A stretch of DNA of 64,000 nucleotides from Phlyctochytrium arcticum. Taxonomy: Eukaryota > Chytridiomycota > Chytridiomycetes > Chytridiales > Chytridiaceae. The DNA is taken from positions 868,001 to 932,000 of the forward strand of contig JAHLKI010000002.1 in the NCBI GenBank assembly GCA_025602905.1. Direction: 5' to 3'. Positions within the stretch are counted from its first letter, which is position 1, and each line of letters starts with the position of its first letter. Below the pieces are notes generated by a model. It saw nothing but the letters and a program-made list of their open reading frames with translations. It had not been told where the DNA came from and ran no database searches. The translations under genes were made by a program, and so were the position numbers. Shown one piece after another: positions 35,702-47,896 of the stretch.

Positions 35702-36963
35702 GTCTATACTTTGCTCCCCAGGATTCCGGTTTTAATTCCATTTCAAAAGCTGGAAAACGTCGCTCGCAAGTCAAATTTCGGAAAAGTCCGCTTGCGACAC
35801 GTGCTGCGCCATTATACCGGATCCGGGTAAATAACAGCCTCCGGCCATTTCCGTGAGCGTGGGAATGTTTTTTAACGCGCAGTTGGGACTGGGTCTCCTC
35901 GTACGGGGCAATGGGGCAGGATGCAGAAGTGCCCGTCAATGAATCAATAGTCTTGGCTATAGGTGGCGCGCTGGGGTCCAAGAAGCGCAACTTGGTTTGC
36001 AGCGCGATGGAAGCTCCCGCGAATATCTTTAAGAGAACCGGCCAGCGTTTCTATTGATTCCGTTCTTCCTGTCTGTTTTGCGATTTGCCTCGATATCGAA
36101 TTGGTTGAAGGCAGAACGAAACAACTTGCTCATTACTACATTTCGGGTGACCCCGTCCGACCAATTTGGAAGCGCGCCAGAAGCTCTTTTCTATAGCTGG
36201 TTTGTCACCTGCACAGGCATCAGCAGCATCAACAACGGTAAATTAAAGCTCGACATCCCAACATGAATATTGACAACGTGAGACCATCATAAAACCATAT
36301 TAAGGTAGCGCGCGAAGAGGTGAAGGTAAAGATTTTCCCACGTTGGCACCATGTCCTGCAAACAAACTCCCCTGTAGGGCACCGACATTTTTAACCCAGT
36401 CTCACCGGAACGTATCCGTCAGAATTCCCTGCGGTAGAGGCTGCGCTTGGCGATGGCAAAGTCACGGACGGCCTGGCCTGTTTCAGGATTAGGTAAGCTA
36501 AACAGCGACCCAGCGAACCCCCATTTTCGTGAGCGGATGACACTGTGCATGACCGGTAAAGAAAGCTGGAGAAGCTGTGTGTCTTTTAAGGTTGTTCATA
36601 TCCGAAAGCCTGGCATCCATTACTCACTCGAAAGGCGAGCAGGAACCCCGTCCCCAACCCTTCTTCCTGGGCGGTATTCTTGGTATTCTTGGGGGTCGTC
36701 GAATTCTGCGCAAGAAGGTCCACCTATTTCAAAGCTTGCCAAACCTCACCAACGCTTTCGACCGACGTAGAGTAGTTGCCTGTCTATACCCTTTGGACAT
36801 TCCACCGGCAAGCAGCTAACTAGGGCACGCTTAAACGAATTTGCCTGGGTTTATTTAAATAGCAGCAGCAAGTTGACCACCTGCTGGACGCAACATAAAC
36901 AGAGCATTTGTTAAAAGACTCTAAACACCACTTTTGCTCCCAACCTTTCACTCTTCGCCAACC
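35702..36963. other. Gene-poor stretch, with a TATA-like box at its end
   Basis: About 1.26 kb upstream of both AFG1 and the Ser-rich gene. Several open frames of 65-112 codons overlap on both strands, but none has protein-like composition, a clear domain or spliceable partners. A TATTTAAATA at 36852-36861 lies about 100 bases before the next ATG and is a fair TATA candidate. Confidence 0.45.
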
Positions 36964-37461
36964 ATGTTATCGTATGTTACATCACCCATTCGTCGCCTGG
37001 TAGACTATTCCCTTTCTTTTGTCTTTACGCCGGGTCGACAAGAAGCTTCGTCGGCTGCATCACGCCTATCACCGGCCTCTAACCAGTCTTCTCCCCCAAC
37101 AAGCTCCCGCTGCTCATCCACGTCTAATCAATCATCCTCACAACCGATGCTCCAACTTGAGCCTGGAACACCACCACTACCTGACTTTTACGAGGCATTG
37201 CACAATACCTTGAAAGAACGGGGTGACTGGACTGGAAAGATCATCATGGATAGAACAGCATCCATTCAGCCAGTCCCGTCCGCTTCTGAGGGGAATCAAA
37301 ATGTATCGACCGAGTCAACGCTGGATGAGACCGCCGTGGCGGCAGTCGCGGCAGAAGCAGCAGCAGCCGAATACTTGAAGCGCGTAGCCTCTGCCCCTCC
37401 CGCATACGGTGGGATGCGTATCCATCATCACCAATTCACCTCCCCACCTGTTAGAATATGA
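36964..37461 (+). CDS. Hypothetical Ser-rich 165-residue protein
   Basis: One exon starting MLSYVTSPIRRLVDYSLSFV, preceded by a TATA-like box about 100 bases upstream. A Ser/Pro/Gln-rich stretch follows (residues 20-65), then a folded-looking block LPDFYEALHNTLKERGDWTG. After that come a Thr/Ala-rich helix (TAVAAVAAEAAAAEYLKRVA) and a His-rich end. No signal peptide, no membrane segment. I do not recognise a family. The central block has balanced composition and the frame is clean, so I think it is real. An in-frame ATG ten codons further upstream is less likely. Confidence 0.55.
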   Translation: MLSYVTSPIRRLVDYSLSFVFTPGRQEASSAASRLSPASNQSSPPTSSRCSSTSNQSSSQPMLQLEPGTPPLPDFYEALHNTLKERGDWTGKIIMDRTASIQPVPSASEGNQNVSTESTLDETAVAAVAAEAAAAEYLKRVASAPPAYGGMRIHHHQFTSPPVRI

Positions 37462-38301
37462 AAACTGTCGCCCACATACCATCAAGCATCTGCCACCCAC
37501 TTTTTGCATTATATCCGTCGTGACTAATTTACCCAGCATCTGGTGTCTTTCCTTGTTTTTCGCTTTTGCCCCGTATATCCGATACGACTCTTTGATTCAC
37601 CGCTTTTGCTTACATGTGACTCTCTTTTTTCTTAAACATGCTAGTTTCTTGCTAATTGTCGACTGTATCTAAAGTGTTCTACTTTAAAAAGATCGCTTTT
37701 GCTATACGCTCTCCTTCTTGTGGTCCAGGACTTTTGCGTCAGACATCAAGTCGCTCCTATATACAAATCGTCTGATATAAACAAACACTAACTCATCAGG
37801 TTTGAACAGTCAAGACCCTGACGTGATCAAACACTGGTTTTGCATGGGCAGGTGAAGTTGCCGACACGCCGCCAGCCTTTGCATTCAGGTACGTTTCGGC
37901 GGGCACCCAACCGTTATAATGACGGTCGCCAAATCCACCAATCCATCGTACAGCATGCACATTGAGACGGTAGAACGCCGAACGATGCGGGAAAGTGTGC
38001 GGTGTGTCTGGATGCGCTTTTGTAAAGCATTCACGCGCAGCGGCCGCCTATATCGGTATTCTACAATGAGTTCTCGAGTCTTTTCCAACAAGAAAGCGCA
38101 ATTTTACCTCTTCTGCATCTGTTATCTGCTCCAATTCACCAACCAGTGAAACTCGGGCTTCGTCAAGTCGTCCACGGGATTCGGGCGGTGTCAACGTAAA
38201 ATTTGGGTGTCGGATGGAGACGCTTGCTCGCGGATCTAAGCGGACGTTTCTGGCATGCGTCTGGGGTCAAGGGTTACTTTACATTACACAAACAATGGTG
38301 G
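37462..38301. other. Intergenic, nothing recognised
   Basis: About 840 bases with AT-rich sections (37490-37680) and short frames without protein character. I see no repeat. Confidence 0.4.
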
Positions 38302-38671
38302 TCAAGATGTGGTAATACGCACCCCCCAAGTGACAAAATACAACAGTGGTTGTCCGGAGGATGGGCAGTCATCGGCAATATACTCTGGCGTGCTGAACGG
38401 GAAACCTATAAGAGCGTGTCAGTACGATAATGTCAAACATCGCATCAAAGTATAATGTATAGGTACCTTCAATCCCTTCCTTGACACCCTTGCCCACTGT
38501 CGTAGCAACCTCCCCGAGAGTGACTGTCGCAACCAATTCTCTCGCCAATGGTGCCGCTTGACTGGGAGTGTGTTCGTCCCGCGGTACAACCCCAGCTGCG
38601 GCTAACGGGCTGAATGCAGAGTGTATGAGGAATAGGGCGGGGGCGAGGCGACATACTGTAGAGAAGAACAT
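38302..38671 (-). CDS. Small secreted protein, two exons
   Basis: Exon 1 (38671-38467) begins MFFSTVCRLAPALFLIHSAF, a good signal peptide with likely cleavage after SPLAAAG. It continues LARELVATVTLGEVATTVGK. A 61-base GT-AG intron joins in phase to exon 2 (38405-38302), giving FPFSTPEYIADDCPSSGQPL and ending VTWGVRITTS: 102 residues. Only a few cysteines are present. No family recognised; it could be an extracellular or effector-type protein, but that is speculation. The opposite strand is also open at 38255-38455. Confidence 0.45.
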
Positions 38672-40194
38672 GGTGGGAGAAGTGTCGCCGTTGTCAGTCT
38701 GCTGGAATGTATAAAGTCAGGTCCTATTTTCTCGCAGAATCTCCCAGGCCAGGTGATGTGTCATCGCGTCAAAATCGTCGGCCGTTGCACTTTGTCCACT
38801 TACGCTGAGAGTGGGTGGGTTTGCTTAGCGCAATTGAAGAGGAAGTAATCTGTAAGCTGTAAATGTGTCTTTCCAAAAAACGCTTTCGATCTGTTTATGT
38901 GCGGGAGCCCAACACTCAACTGAAGCTTCACTTCTTTTGTTTATCTTGGCCGCGTTCCCGTCAACTTCCCTACCACCGGAGCAAACCAACAACCTTCCGC
39001 GATCGTTCGGAACAGCGAACCCGACAAACTCTGCCGTTCCCTTTCTGGCAGTGATCTCAAACACTTCAGCGGTTGTAGCCTTAGATATATATATAGGATG
39101 GCATCAGCATTCAACCCTGTAAAGTCAGATTCGCGGACATGGAACATCAGTAGCATAGGATGTCGCTTCAATTACCATTGCTATTAGGGGGTTTGACCGA
39201 TGTGAGATTTTCTAAAGTAACTGATATTTCCACTGGATAGCGGTCTGGGCAACGCAAGGACTTTGTAGCCAACTTTCATTGTAGACATCATTTGCTGGGC
39301 ATCAGAGCAGGCTTCTGAGAACAGCGAAGTCGCAATTGTAGCCCCTTCAACTATTCCGGCATCGATTTCTCAAATACGGACGAGGCACGAGCTGACATTC
39401 GATGATTCAAGACCTCTTGGAAGGCCGGTAAACAGTCTGAAAGCATCACCTCGCACAGGTCGCAATATCAAGGGATGGGTTTTAAGTAGACGACCGTAGA
39501 TCCAGTGGGCCAGAAATGCTATGTGCAGGGTCCCGATGAGGACAAACGGGCTCTGGGATCGGGCAGTCGCGATGGGATAATGGTGCCATTTTGCATGCTC
39601 CGTGGTCGGGATCGTGGACCTCGCTGGTCTTTGCGAGATATTGAGCCGATTGCTGGTGCAATCGAAACGGCACTCCGATCAGCACGGGAAGCGACGCAAT
39701 GATTCATGTGCGAATCAACCCGTCCATGGTGCGGACCCACCTATGTCGAAACATTATCAACTATGTCGAAACATTATCAACATTTCGGGTCAGTACATAG
39801 TCATAGTAGCGTTAACACCCTTTCTCAGATGGGGTGACCAAAGGAGGCAAGGAACTATGAGCCAGACCAATATGGCGCATCGCACATTGTTTGTTTGCAT
39901 ATCAGTCCCATCGGCTCTGTCCCAAAATACAATATAAAGTCCCATACTTGCGACCGTAATTCTCATAGAATAAAAGATCAATTTTACAATCCAACGCCTT
40001 CAGCGCCGTTGGTCAAAATACTCGTAATAGCTTCCAGGAAAGGCTCCGCTAAATGTCCTGCATATGTTTTGGTCGAGACCAAGCAATTTCGCATTGATCG
40101 ATCCAGCTTCAATTCGGATAGGAAAATAGCACCATCGGAAAGCCGGGTGGACGTGTACATGAGTTGCTAGAGGGTTCCCGAGTCCATTAGGAAT
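38672..40194. other. Gene-poor stretch with a short tandem duplication
   Basis: About 1.5 kb without a supportable gene. Overlapping open frames at 39482-39740 on both strands are probably chance. A 20-base unit is duplicated at 39741-39780. Confidence 0.45.
39741..39780. repeat. Perfect 2 x 20-base tandem repeat
   Basis: The unit starting CTATGTCGAA occurs twice in a row without a mismatch, indicating a recent slippage or small duplication. Confidence 0.9.
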
Positions 40195-43100
40195 TCAATC
40201 TGGGTTGAAAAATGATGACCAAAAACGTACCACGCCTTCGATTTCTCGTTGAGCCACACAGAAGACGTTGACGCTCTTCAAGCGCCCTTTGACGCTTTCC
40301 ACATCACCATCCACATTGCCTACGCTCCTCTTTGTTTCTCGCTCCCCAATCTCCCCCCACATGCGTAACCAATTCGCTTGGTCAAGAGCGCCTGTTTCCG
40401 AGAACAAAACATACAGCGGTATCAGTGTTTGGAAATACACAATGCCTGCCGTGGTCTTGAGAGCAACTTGGAGGTTGTTGATTGGATCAGACTGTTGTGG
40501 GAGGCCTTCGGTGCGGAGCGGAATCGATATTTCTGCACTGGCGTTGGGGAAAATGGCGCTACGGGGTTCCGTGTTACTCGGAACAAGACTAAAACTGTTT
40601 TTGTTAAACAGCATTCCCTGGACTTGAAGAGGCTGCAGGGCTTTATTTGTGTAGATGACGTCCATGAAGATTTGACCCTGTCGACGGTGAAAGGCACCGT
40701 CGACTTGAATACCGCGTCCTTGGGCCGCACTGAGCCAGGACGTTTTGCGGGGTGTATATGCGTTGATGGAGAGAGACACCAGGTCGCCCAAGACATTGGC
40801 GCCCGGTCCGCCAGCGCCAAACAAGCTGCCCGTATTATTGCTGTTGTTCGCTGAAGGTACAGGTTGTGGAGCGTTGGATAGGGATCCGGAAGTTTTGGAG
40901 AATGGATCTAAAGTTGCCATGGGATTCGGCGTGATCCCGGTCAAGCCGGTCAAATCACCAATCCCTTGGTTACCAACATGTGGTGACGAGTTCAGCGAGC
41001 CTGTATTGCTGCTTGCAGTTGCGCGAAACTGCTGCTGCTGCATTCCCATAAGATTCTGGCCTCCAAACAGGGACGCACTGGGTTGCGAACTCTGCCCCAT
41101 TGCCATACCAAGGGCAGCAGGTGACTGGAAAGGTGACGACTGTGGTGGCACGTTTTGCTGATACTGCGACGGTTGGAATCCCTGTGGTTTCGAATATCCG
41201 GTGTCAAAAGGAGTGCTGTATGCGGGCGTGCCATTACCGGCACCGCTTCCGGCGCCGAAAAAGTCATTTCCTCTGTTGCTGTCCATCATTCCCATTCCAC
41301 CACCCATGCCCATGCCCATGCCCATGCCAGCACCCATACCCATTCCCATTCCCATACCACCACCCATTCCAAAGGCCAAGTTTCCCAGGTCGCTTGACGG
41401 TGAATTATCTGTCTCACCCATGCCACCAAAAGCACCTCCAACGTCAATAGACTCGTCGGCGGCCCCATAGCTGATATCCAAATCCAAAAGATTGCCAGCG
41501 TCGGCATTGCCCGCTGAATTCATTTGCACGTCCGCAGCGTACGGGTTATCCATTGTTCCACTGTAGACATTAACTTCTCTATTTTTACAGAGTTTGATGA
41601 GTTACCGGCCTCTGGACCATTTCTCGTTGATGGACTTACCCTGGTGCATCTTCCGGGAGTCCTTCGGAAGCTTGGTTCCGGAAAACCAGAGCTTTGCTCG
41701 GCATCAGTCGCCGTGGTTTGATACCGCCGATAAAGGAAGTTGCTGGTTTATGATAGATGGAGGAAAGGGTGGATACGTGCAAAAGTAACTCCTGCAAGAG
41801 CGTATTGTCGATATTATCTGTTTCTGTAGACACGGCCGGCTTGTCAGACAAGATGATGGCCTAGGGTCATACGGGATTTAGAAATGGAATGGTAAGATTC
41901 CCAAATCCAATTATACTAACCTTGGCCGCAACAGGATCTGTCGACAGTAATCGCCAGTAGATGTAACCTCGATCCCTGAGATCTGGGTTGTCGCTGTCAT
42001 CCGTGGCCAACTTGAGAACTCTAGGCACCAGCTCCTGCCCAACCGACGGACGTTTGATGAACAGTTTGACAATTGCAGTCAATAAAGACAGCTGGACTTG
42101 AGGTGTCTCTTCCAGAAACTTCCCCAAGAACTGTTCCAATAGCTCGTCAGCGTTCTCAATACGGTCAGCATACTGTCCAACAATCCAAATCATGGATGCC
42201 TTCGCGTCAGGTTCATCAAGGGAGTCCAAATTCTCACATAAAGTCCCAATGATGGACTCGTAGCGATTAGGGTACTTTCGAAAAATGTCCTATTTGCGTT
42301 ACATGTATCAGTAGGATATCCGAATTGGCATAAAGGATTGAGTTTTCTCCTTACTTTGATAACTACGATGGCCTCCTGAACCACATAGTTTACTTTGGTT
42401 TGGATCAAGTCAACCAACGCAGCGATGCATTTGTCGGCTGCCGTATCAATTTTGATTGCACATCGGCCAATTGATCGAACTGATTTTCGAACAAAATCCA
42501 CATCCACCTCAGATCCATACCTTTTGCGTGAATCGTCAGTCAACTAAACTCATTTGTGCTGGTATTTGCAATGCCACTCACTCCTTCAATTCTGGCAAAA
42601 CCTGATCTATGTTCTCTTCCGTCGCCAAACGAACCATAATTTCCAACTTGGCGAGTTTGACATAGATGGGATCGTTGTATTTACAAAAGAATACTTTCAG
42701 TTCATTTTTGAGGATATCGGGCTTCCGTTGGAGGAGAAGTAAGATATTGCGGAGAGCAACATACTGTACTTCTGCACCGTTGTGGAGAAGGGTGACTACA
42801 CAGATAGAGCGTGTCAATAAAATGCCTGGCTCTCACAAAACAAAGTTCATGTCATACCTAGTGGTGGGCCAAGACGCTTTAGAAGAGTATTGACGACTTC
42901 GTCTTTGGGGATATAGTTTGTGAGGTATAAAATGACGCGAATGGCAGTCAAGACGACAGCGGAATTTGCATGCTGGAGTCGCGGGCTGATTCGATCCGCC
43001 AATAATTCTGCATCATCTGGATCTTGGGGCACAACTCTCATAATGGCATCCAAAAGATATGCTTGGCCCCATCTGCAGAAATTAGTTTTCAGAATGAATT

Positions 43101-43936
43101 CAGTGCGAATAAAAGAGATCTCCTGCAAGCTTACTCGGAAGTTTCGTTTAACGCAGTCAACAGCTTGTTCGCTTGTGAAACATCCAAAGTAAACTCCATA
43201 GTGTCTGAGCGGTCCGAGATTTCCATCAATGCCGCTACAGCATTAGCCACGACTGTTGAGTTCTCATGATTCAACAGGCCCTTCAGCTGGTCCAAAAACC
43301 CTTCCTTCTCGGCCAACTCTCGACTGTGGACAAAGAGCTTCGCGACACAGATAGCAGCTGTTTTGCACACATAGGGGTCCTTGTCTCCGAGACACCGATG
43401 CAGAGGCCGTAATAACTCGTCCAGAATGCGGTCGACGGACATATATCCCATTGTGCGAATGGCCAGAGCGCGAATCATGGGATTTGAGTCTTCGGCGTCC
43501 TATAAGCGACAATATAGCTTAGTTTCCATACCAGCGCACCTTTCTTATCTTAACTCCGTACCCTCGCCAGTGTATTCACAGCCAAAACGGCCATATCTGG
43601 CTTGCTCTTGGCGTAGTTGATGAGGTATAGGTACACCATCTTCTTGACTTCCAGAGCTGGAACACTCATGCATGCAACAACATCAGAAAATAGGGGCGAC
43701 ATGTCGTTCCCCATCGTCATATTGGCGACAATCTTCTTCATGGCCACCTTCTTCTTGGTGTGTTTGGGATCCTTGCGGTCCGAGTTGAGCTCGGTGCGAA
43801 GGTCATGAATCTTCCCTAAAGGCCGTTGTTAGCACAGAGTGCTTTGATACCAGTGACCCCCTCCTGCCACTGCAATGAGGCAGGACAGCCGACGAAGATA
43901 TGTCTTACCCCGAGCAAAGTACTTTGCGTCTGACAT
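40195..43936 (-). CDS. AP-1/AP-2 adaptor complex, large beta subunit
   Basis: Clathrin adaptor large subunit; it links clathrin to cargo at the trans-Golgi, endosomes or plasma membrane. It starts [10 protein letters not shown] at 43936, then after an intron [20 protein letters not shown] and [20 protein letters not shown], the signature N-terminus of beta 1/2 adaptins. Armadillo-type trunk exons follow ([80 protein letters not shown]). The trunk ends [10 protein letters not shown], then the hinge exon has the clathrin-box motif LLDLD at 41490-41476. A Gly-Met run (41373-41284) and a Gln/Ser/Pro-rich linker come next. The C-terminal ear resembles beta appendage domains ([40 protein letters not shown]). 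The sequence does not decide between beta-1 and beta-2; some lineages share one. Confidence 0.95.
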
Positions 43937-44281
43937 CTTGAGCAATCACCGCTTCGCGAGGGTCCAGGCCGGTGATGAGCAGAGAACGGTGGCAACTTCC
44001 GCCGATGCAAGGGAGATCCAGAGACTCGATCTGGCAGCTAAAGTGCCTTTGCTCTTGCTCGTGTTCTTCTATTAGATGTTCTTCAAGTTTGACGGGCGAT
44101 GTTGAGCGGAAAGTCTGTCGTAGGTTTGCTGACGCGAACTGAGCCACTTTGGAATCCAGCGGTCAGCACCGTGGCAGGCACCGCGAAATCGGCGAAATGC
44201 AACCCAGGATCTGACCTAGAAAAGCAAGACAATAGGAAAACATCCACAGGAAGACATCCCCAAAGTTTGCGTTTATTGAAT
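43937..44281. promoter_or_regulatory. Divergent promoter region, beta-adaptin and apyrase
   Basis: 345 bases between two divergent start codons. No TATA box or known site seen. Confidence 0.45.
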
Positions 44282-46707
44282 ATGCAGCGTACCTCGTCTT
44301 TCGAGCGAGTGCGAGGACTCAATCGTCCCGAGTCGCCGTTCCCAGTTCATTCACCATCCCCCCTTCGAAATAGTACCTCTTCACCAATACCCGTTAGCAA
44401 TAGCAACAGCCCTTCAGCTTTCTCAAGCTCTCTGAACGCCAAACTTGCTGGGGCATCACAAAATCCAGCTGGCGGTCTGCCTCCAAGTACACCCCCATTA
44501 CCGCGACCGTCGTATGATCGGAACCCGAACGCACCTCTGATTGATACCGGTCGGATACTGTCTGGGACCCCTTCATTTGGCGGACAGAAGGGAAAGTTTC
44601 GCTTTCCAAATACCTGGGTTTCCGCAAGACACTGGCTTGTTGGCGGTAAGACGGAGATGGTATGTAACTACGAGACCACCGCTAACCTATTTTGACCTGT
44701 ATAGGGAGACGAGGGAGCAAATTGATCCTTTTGCTGATATTTATCGGAATTAGCGTTCTAACATGGATTCTAATCTGGCCAAATAGTGATCAGCGACGGC
44801 CATCTGAGGATGAAAAGCTACCAGATCTGTCAGATCTGCCTCCTCCCGCCAGCCCTGTAACGGGTCCTGACCAACGCGTTCTCAATCTTGACATTCCCTT
44901 CCAACCTTATTACGAGGAAGACGAGAAAAAGCACATTGCGGCTTGGAAACGCAACCGGCAATACGGAATAGTAATTGACGCTGGTAGTTCCGGCTCTCGC
45001 GTGCAAATCTATTCCTGGCAAAATCCAACTCATATTCGCAAAGTTGCTCAAGAAGCACCAACAGAATTGCGGGATCAGTTATTAGATGTGTTACCCGCAA
45101 TTGAGAAAGGAGAGGAAACTGGGGAGCATTGGCAGATGAAGGAGGAACCTGGCATTTCAACGTTTGCCACTTCACCAAACACGGTCGGCACGCATCATCT
45201 CAAACCATTACTTGACTTTGCAAATGCCACAATACCCGAGCGGCGTCATGCACAAACACCTATATATCTTCTGGCCACAGCAGGCATGCGGCTAGTTGAC
45301 CAAAAAGCACGCGATGCAGTATTGCAGACAGCATGCGACTTCGTGCGGCAGAATTACAAATTTTCCATTGCAAGTGGTTGTGACATGCACTTTAGGGTCA
45401 TATCTGGCGAGTTGGAAGGGATATATGGTTGGCTTACCGTCAACTATTTGAAAGGAGGCTTTGACCGACCATCCGTCAGCGAGGGCAAGCGGCCAAGTAA
45501 ACATACGTACGGCTTCCTCGATATGGGTGGAGCCTCAACCCAAATTGCATTTGAACCAACGACGGATATGGCGGTTGCACATTCCGACGATCTTACTGAT
45601 CTCAAACTACGATTTCTCGGTGGGGTAGAGCATAAGTTTAAGGTGTTTGTCACAACCTTCCTTGGATTTGGCATGAACGAAGCCCGACGACGCTATCTAG
45701 AAGGACTGATAGCGCCCGAAACAAACCAAAAGCTGAAAGCAGATCATCTGATAGCGACACATTCATTGCGGGAAGCACCATCCAGGGAGACCACGGACTC
45801 TCCCAATAATACCACCAAAACAATATTGGATCCATGCCTTCCCAAGGGATTGATTCTGGACGATAAATCCCACTCACCACCCACTGTCTTACCAGTCCGC
45901 TTTCAGGGCACTGGGGACTTTTCAACCTGCATGGCCTCCCAGTTGCCATTGCTTAACAAGAGCCTGCCCTGCCCGGATATGCCTTGCCTGTTTAATGGTG
46001 TTCATGCGCCAATTTCCAACGCACTGCATTTCCTCGGCGTCTCAGAGTACTGGTACACGTCCTCACAAGTGTACGGACTGGGCGGCGCGTATGACCACAA
46101 AATCTTTCTCAAGACGACCGAAGAATTTTGTACGCAGGAGTGGTCTACAATCGAGAAAATGTTCAACGAGAAAAAATATACCCGCGTTTCGGATCTCGAT
46201 CGTCTGCACTTACAGTGCTTCAAGAGTGCATGGATTATGAATGTTTTGCACGAAGGTTTGGGTGTACCGCGAGAACGCGTGCGTGTTCCTGGAGACGAAG
46301 ATGAGGGCGGTAGTGGTGTTGATGTGAGCGGAGAGGGGGCTTCCAATTTCGAGAGTGTGGATCAGATTGGTAATTTTGGCGTATCGTGGACATTGGGTGC
46401 CATCCTATTACATGTTGTTGCCACTATTCCAAACGAGCCCGTGCAATTTCCTCGCTCTGTTAGCTTCGGAGCTTGGCTGGTGGGCGTAGTTTTCTTCGTT
46501 GTAGTAGTCATTTACTTTATGAGGCGTATGAAGGAGAGGAGGAAGGCTCAGTTAGCGAAGAGTGGATATGGGCTCCTTGGCGAAAACGACGAGGTGGGAA
46601 TGCGTCGTTTGGATGATGAGGCCATCGACATTGTGCATGACGGAGGGTCAAGTTCGTTGAATCCATGGCAAGACAATGCCAAAACGCCAATGAGGATGTT
46701 ACAGTAG
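44282..46707 (+). CDS. YND1: Golgi-type nucleoside diphosphatase, GDA1/CD39 (YND1/ENTPD4-like)
   Basis: Hydrolyses nucleoside di- and triphosphates in the secretory-pathway lumen, removing the by-product of glycosylation. Exon 1 (44282-44645) is a Ser/Pro-rich cytosolic tail. A 59-base intron joins in phase to exon 2 (44705-46707); 788 residues in all. A first membrane helix follows (LILLLIFIGISVLTWILIW). The apyrase regions are complete: ACR1 YGIVIDAGSSGSRVQIYSW, ACR2 IYLLATAGMRL, ACR3 GELEGIYGWLTVNYL, ACR4 GFLDMGGASTQIAFEP. Later comes EYWYTSSQVYGLGGAYDH. A second membrane helix lies near the C-terminus (FGAWLVGVVFFVVVVIYFMR), then a short cytosolic tail. Two membrane anchors match ENTPD4/7 topology better than single-anchor forms. 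Confidence 0.95.
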
Positions 46708-46816
46708 GAGCGCTGGGTCGTTCCCAGCTTTGTACGCAATGCATAGGTATATAATTTCTGCATAAATATATATAAATGTGCTTAGTGGTGATCCCAAAAA
46801 AAGGTGGCAGGATGAT

Positions 46817-47786
46817 TTAGAAGCAAAACCACTCGTCCTCCCCGCACTGTCCCGTAACTAGTCGCCAGCCGGGTACCCATATCCACAAACGACGTCGCAA
46901 AATGCTCAACACCGTCAAGGAGAACACGACCAGTCCAAACATGAGTAACAACCGGTCAGTCCAATCACGACGCTGAAGTTTGGTGACCAGTTGCCGCGAT
47001 GTTTGCAATATTGATGAGAAGGCGTGATATTCTCCCACTGTTTGACTCATGACTCGTGTCGATTCCTCTATGGCATATCTGTTAGTGGCTAGGCTAGCTG
47101 CGCAAGGCAACTAATCTCATAAATGACCTACCGAAAGCCTTGTTGACCTCTGCGCTCCTTCCGACCTCCGTCGACATCATTTCCACCGCCTGCTGTAAAG
47201 ATCTCGTGAGCTCTGAGCTCGCCTTTGCCAATGTCCCTTCATCATGCATCTTTCGCATCCTCAGTTGTCGTTCATCTACGCTGCCCTTCAGAAGCTCTGA
47301 CCGCTCCTGTACAGCCATTCGTTCCATATTCCGTTTTGCAGATAGATTGGCTTTACGATGAGCCAGCTGCAGATGTTTCAGTTGCTCAACATGGTAATCG
47401 AGTCGGTCAAGAATAGCTTGGGTGTCGGAAGGTCGGTCCTGCTCTTCTGCGGTATACCTAAGGTTCTATCCAAAAACAACGTCAATTCATCTGAACAGAG
47501 TTCCCGCTAGGAAAGTGGACCATACCTCAATCATTTTCTCCAGGGTTTTCATGTTGTTCCGTATTGCATCATTCTGCTGAACTATGGCTGTCATGGGCCC
47601 ATTACTTTCGCCAAGAACCGTGTTGCCATTCTGCACCGCAAGTTCGAGTTTTGTGAGTGCATCCAGTTGGCGTTGGATCGGATGGGGGAACCGGTGCGTT
47701 GAGGAAGATGGGGTATTGTTGGACTGGGAATATTGCTGAAAGGATGTCCTTGCCCCTTCAGACGGAAGAACTTGTTGTTGTGGCAT
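46817..47786 (-). CDS. SEC20: SNARE Sec20 (BNIP1/Use-complex) for Golgi-to-ER traffic
   Basis: Qb-SNARE of COPI vesicle fusion at the ER. Exon 1 begins MPQQQVLPSEGARTSFQQYS at 47786, has a Ser/Pro-rich region and then a helix (RQLDALTKLELAVQNGNTVL), ending KTLEKMIE. Next exons: AEEQDRPSDTQAILDRLDYH, then MERMAVQERSELLKGSVDER and SSELTRSLQQAVEMMSTEVG, which begins the SNARE motif. It continues after an intron with EESTRVMSQTVGEYHAFSSI and LQTSRQLVTKLQRRD, then the membrane anchor LLLMFGLVVFSLTVLSILRR. A short lumenal tail follows (LWIWVPGWRLVTG). The arrangement of SNARE helix, Lys/Arg/Asp linker and anchor fits Sec20/BNIP1. It is divergent to inositol monophosphatase, with only 110 bases between start codons. 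Confidence 0.85.
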
Positions 47787-47896
47787 GTATAATGTAGTTG
47801 TCGATATGATCTCTGGCCTGTGATTGTGCTTGACACATCGGCTGCGCGAAGCATCACTTGCTTTGATTTCAACATTTTGCAGATCCAACACACAAA

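Noticed and set aside
35652..35990. 112-codon minus-strand frame upstream of AFG1
   Set aside because: It begins at a non-ATG codon, overlaps the AFG1 start region and has no protein-like motif.
39482..39740. Opposed 65-73 codon frames that might be a transposon piece
   Set aside because: No match to copia, helicase or integrase motifs and no repeat partner elsewhere in the window.
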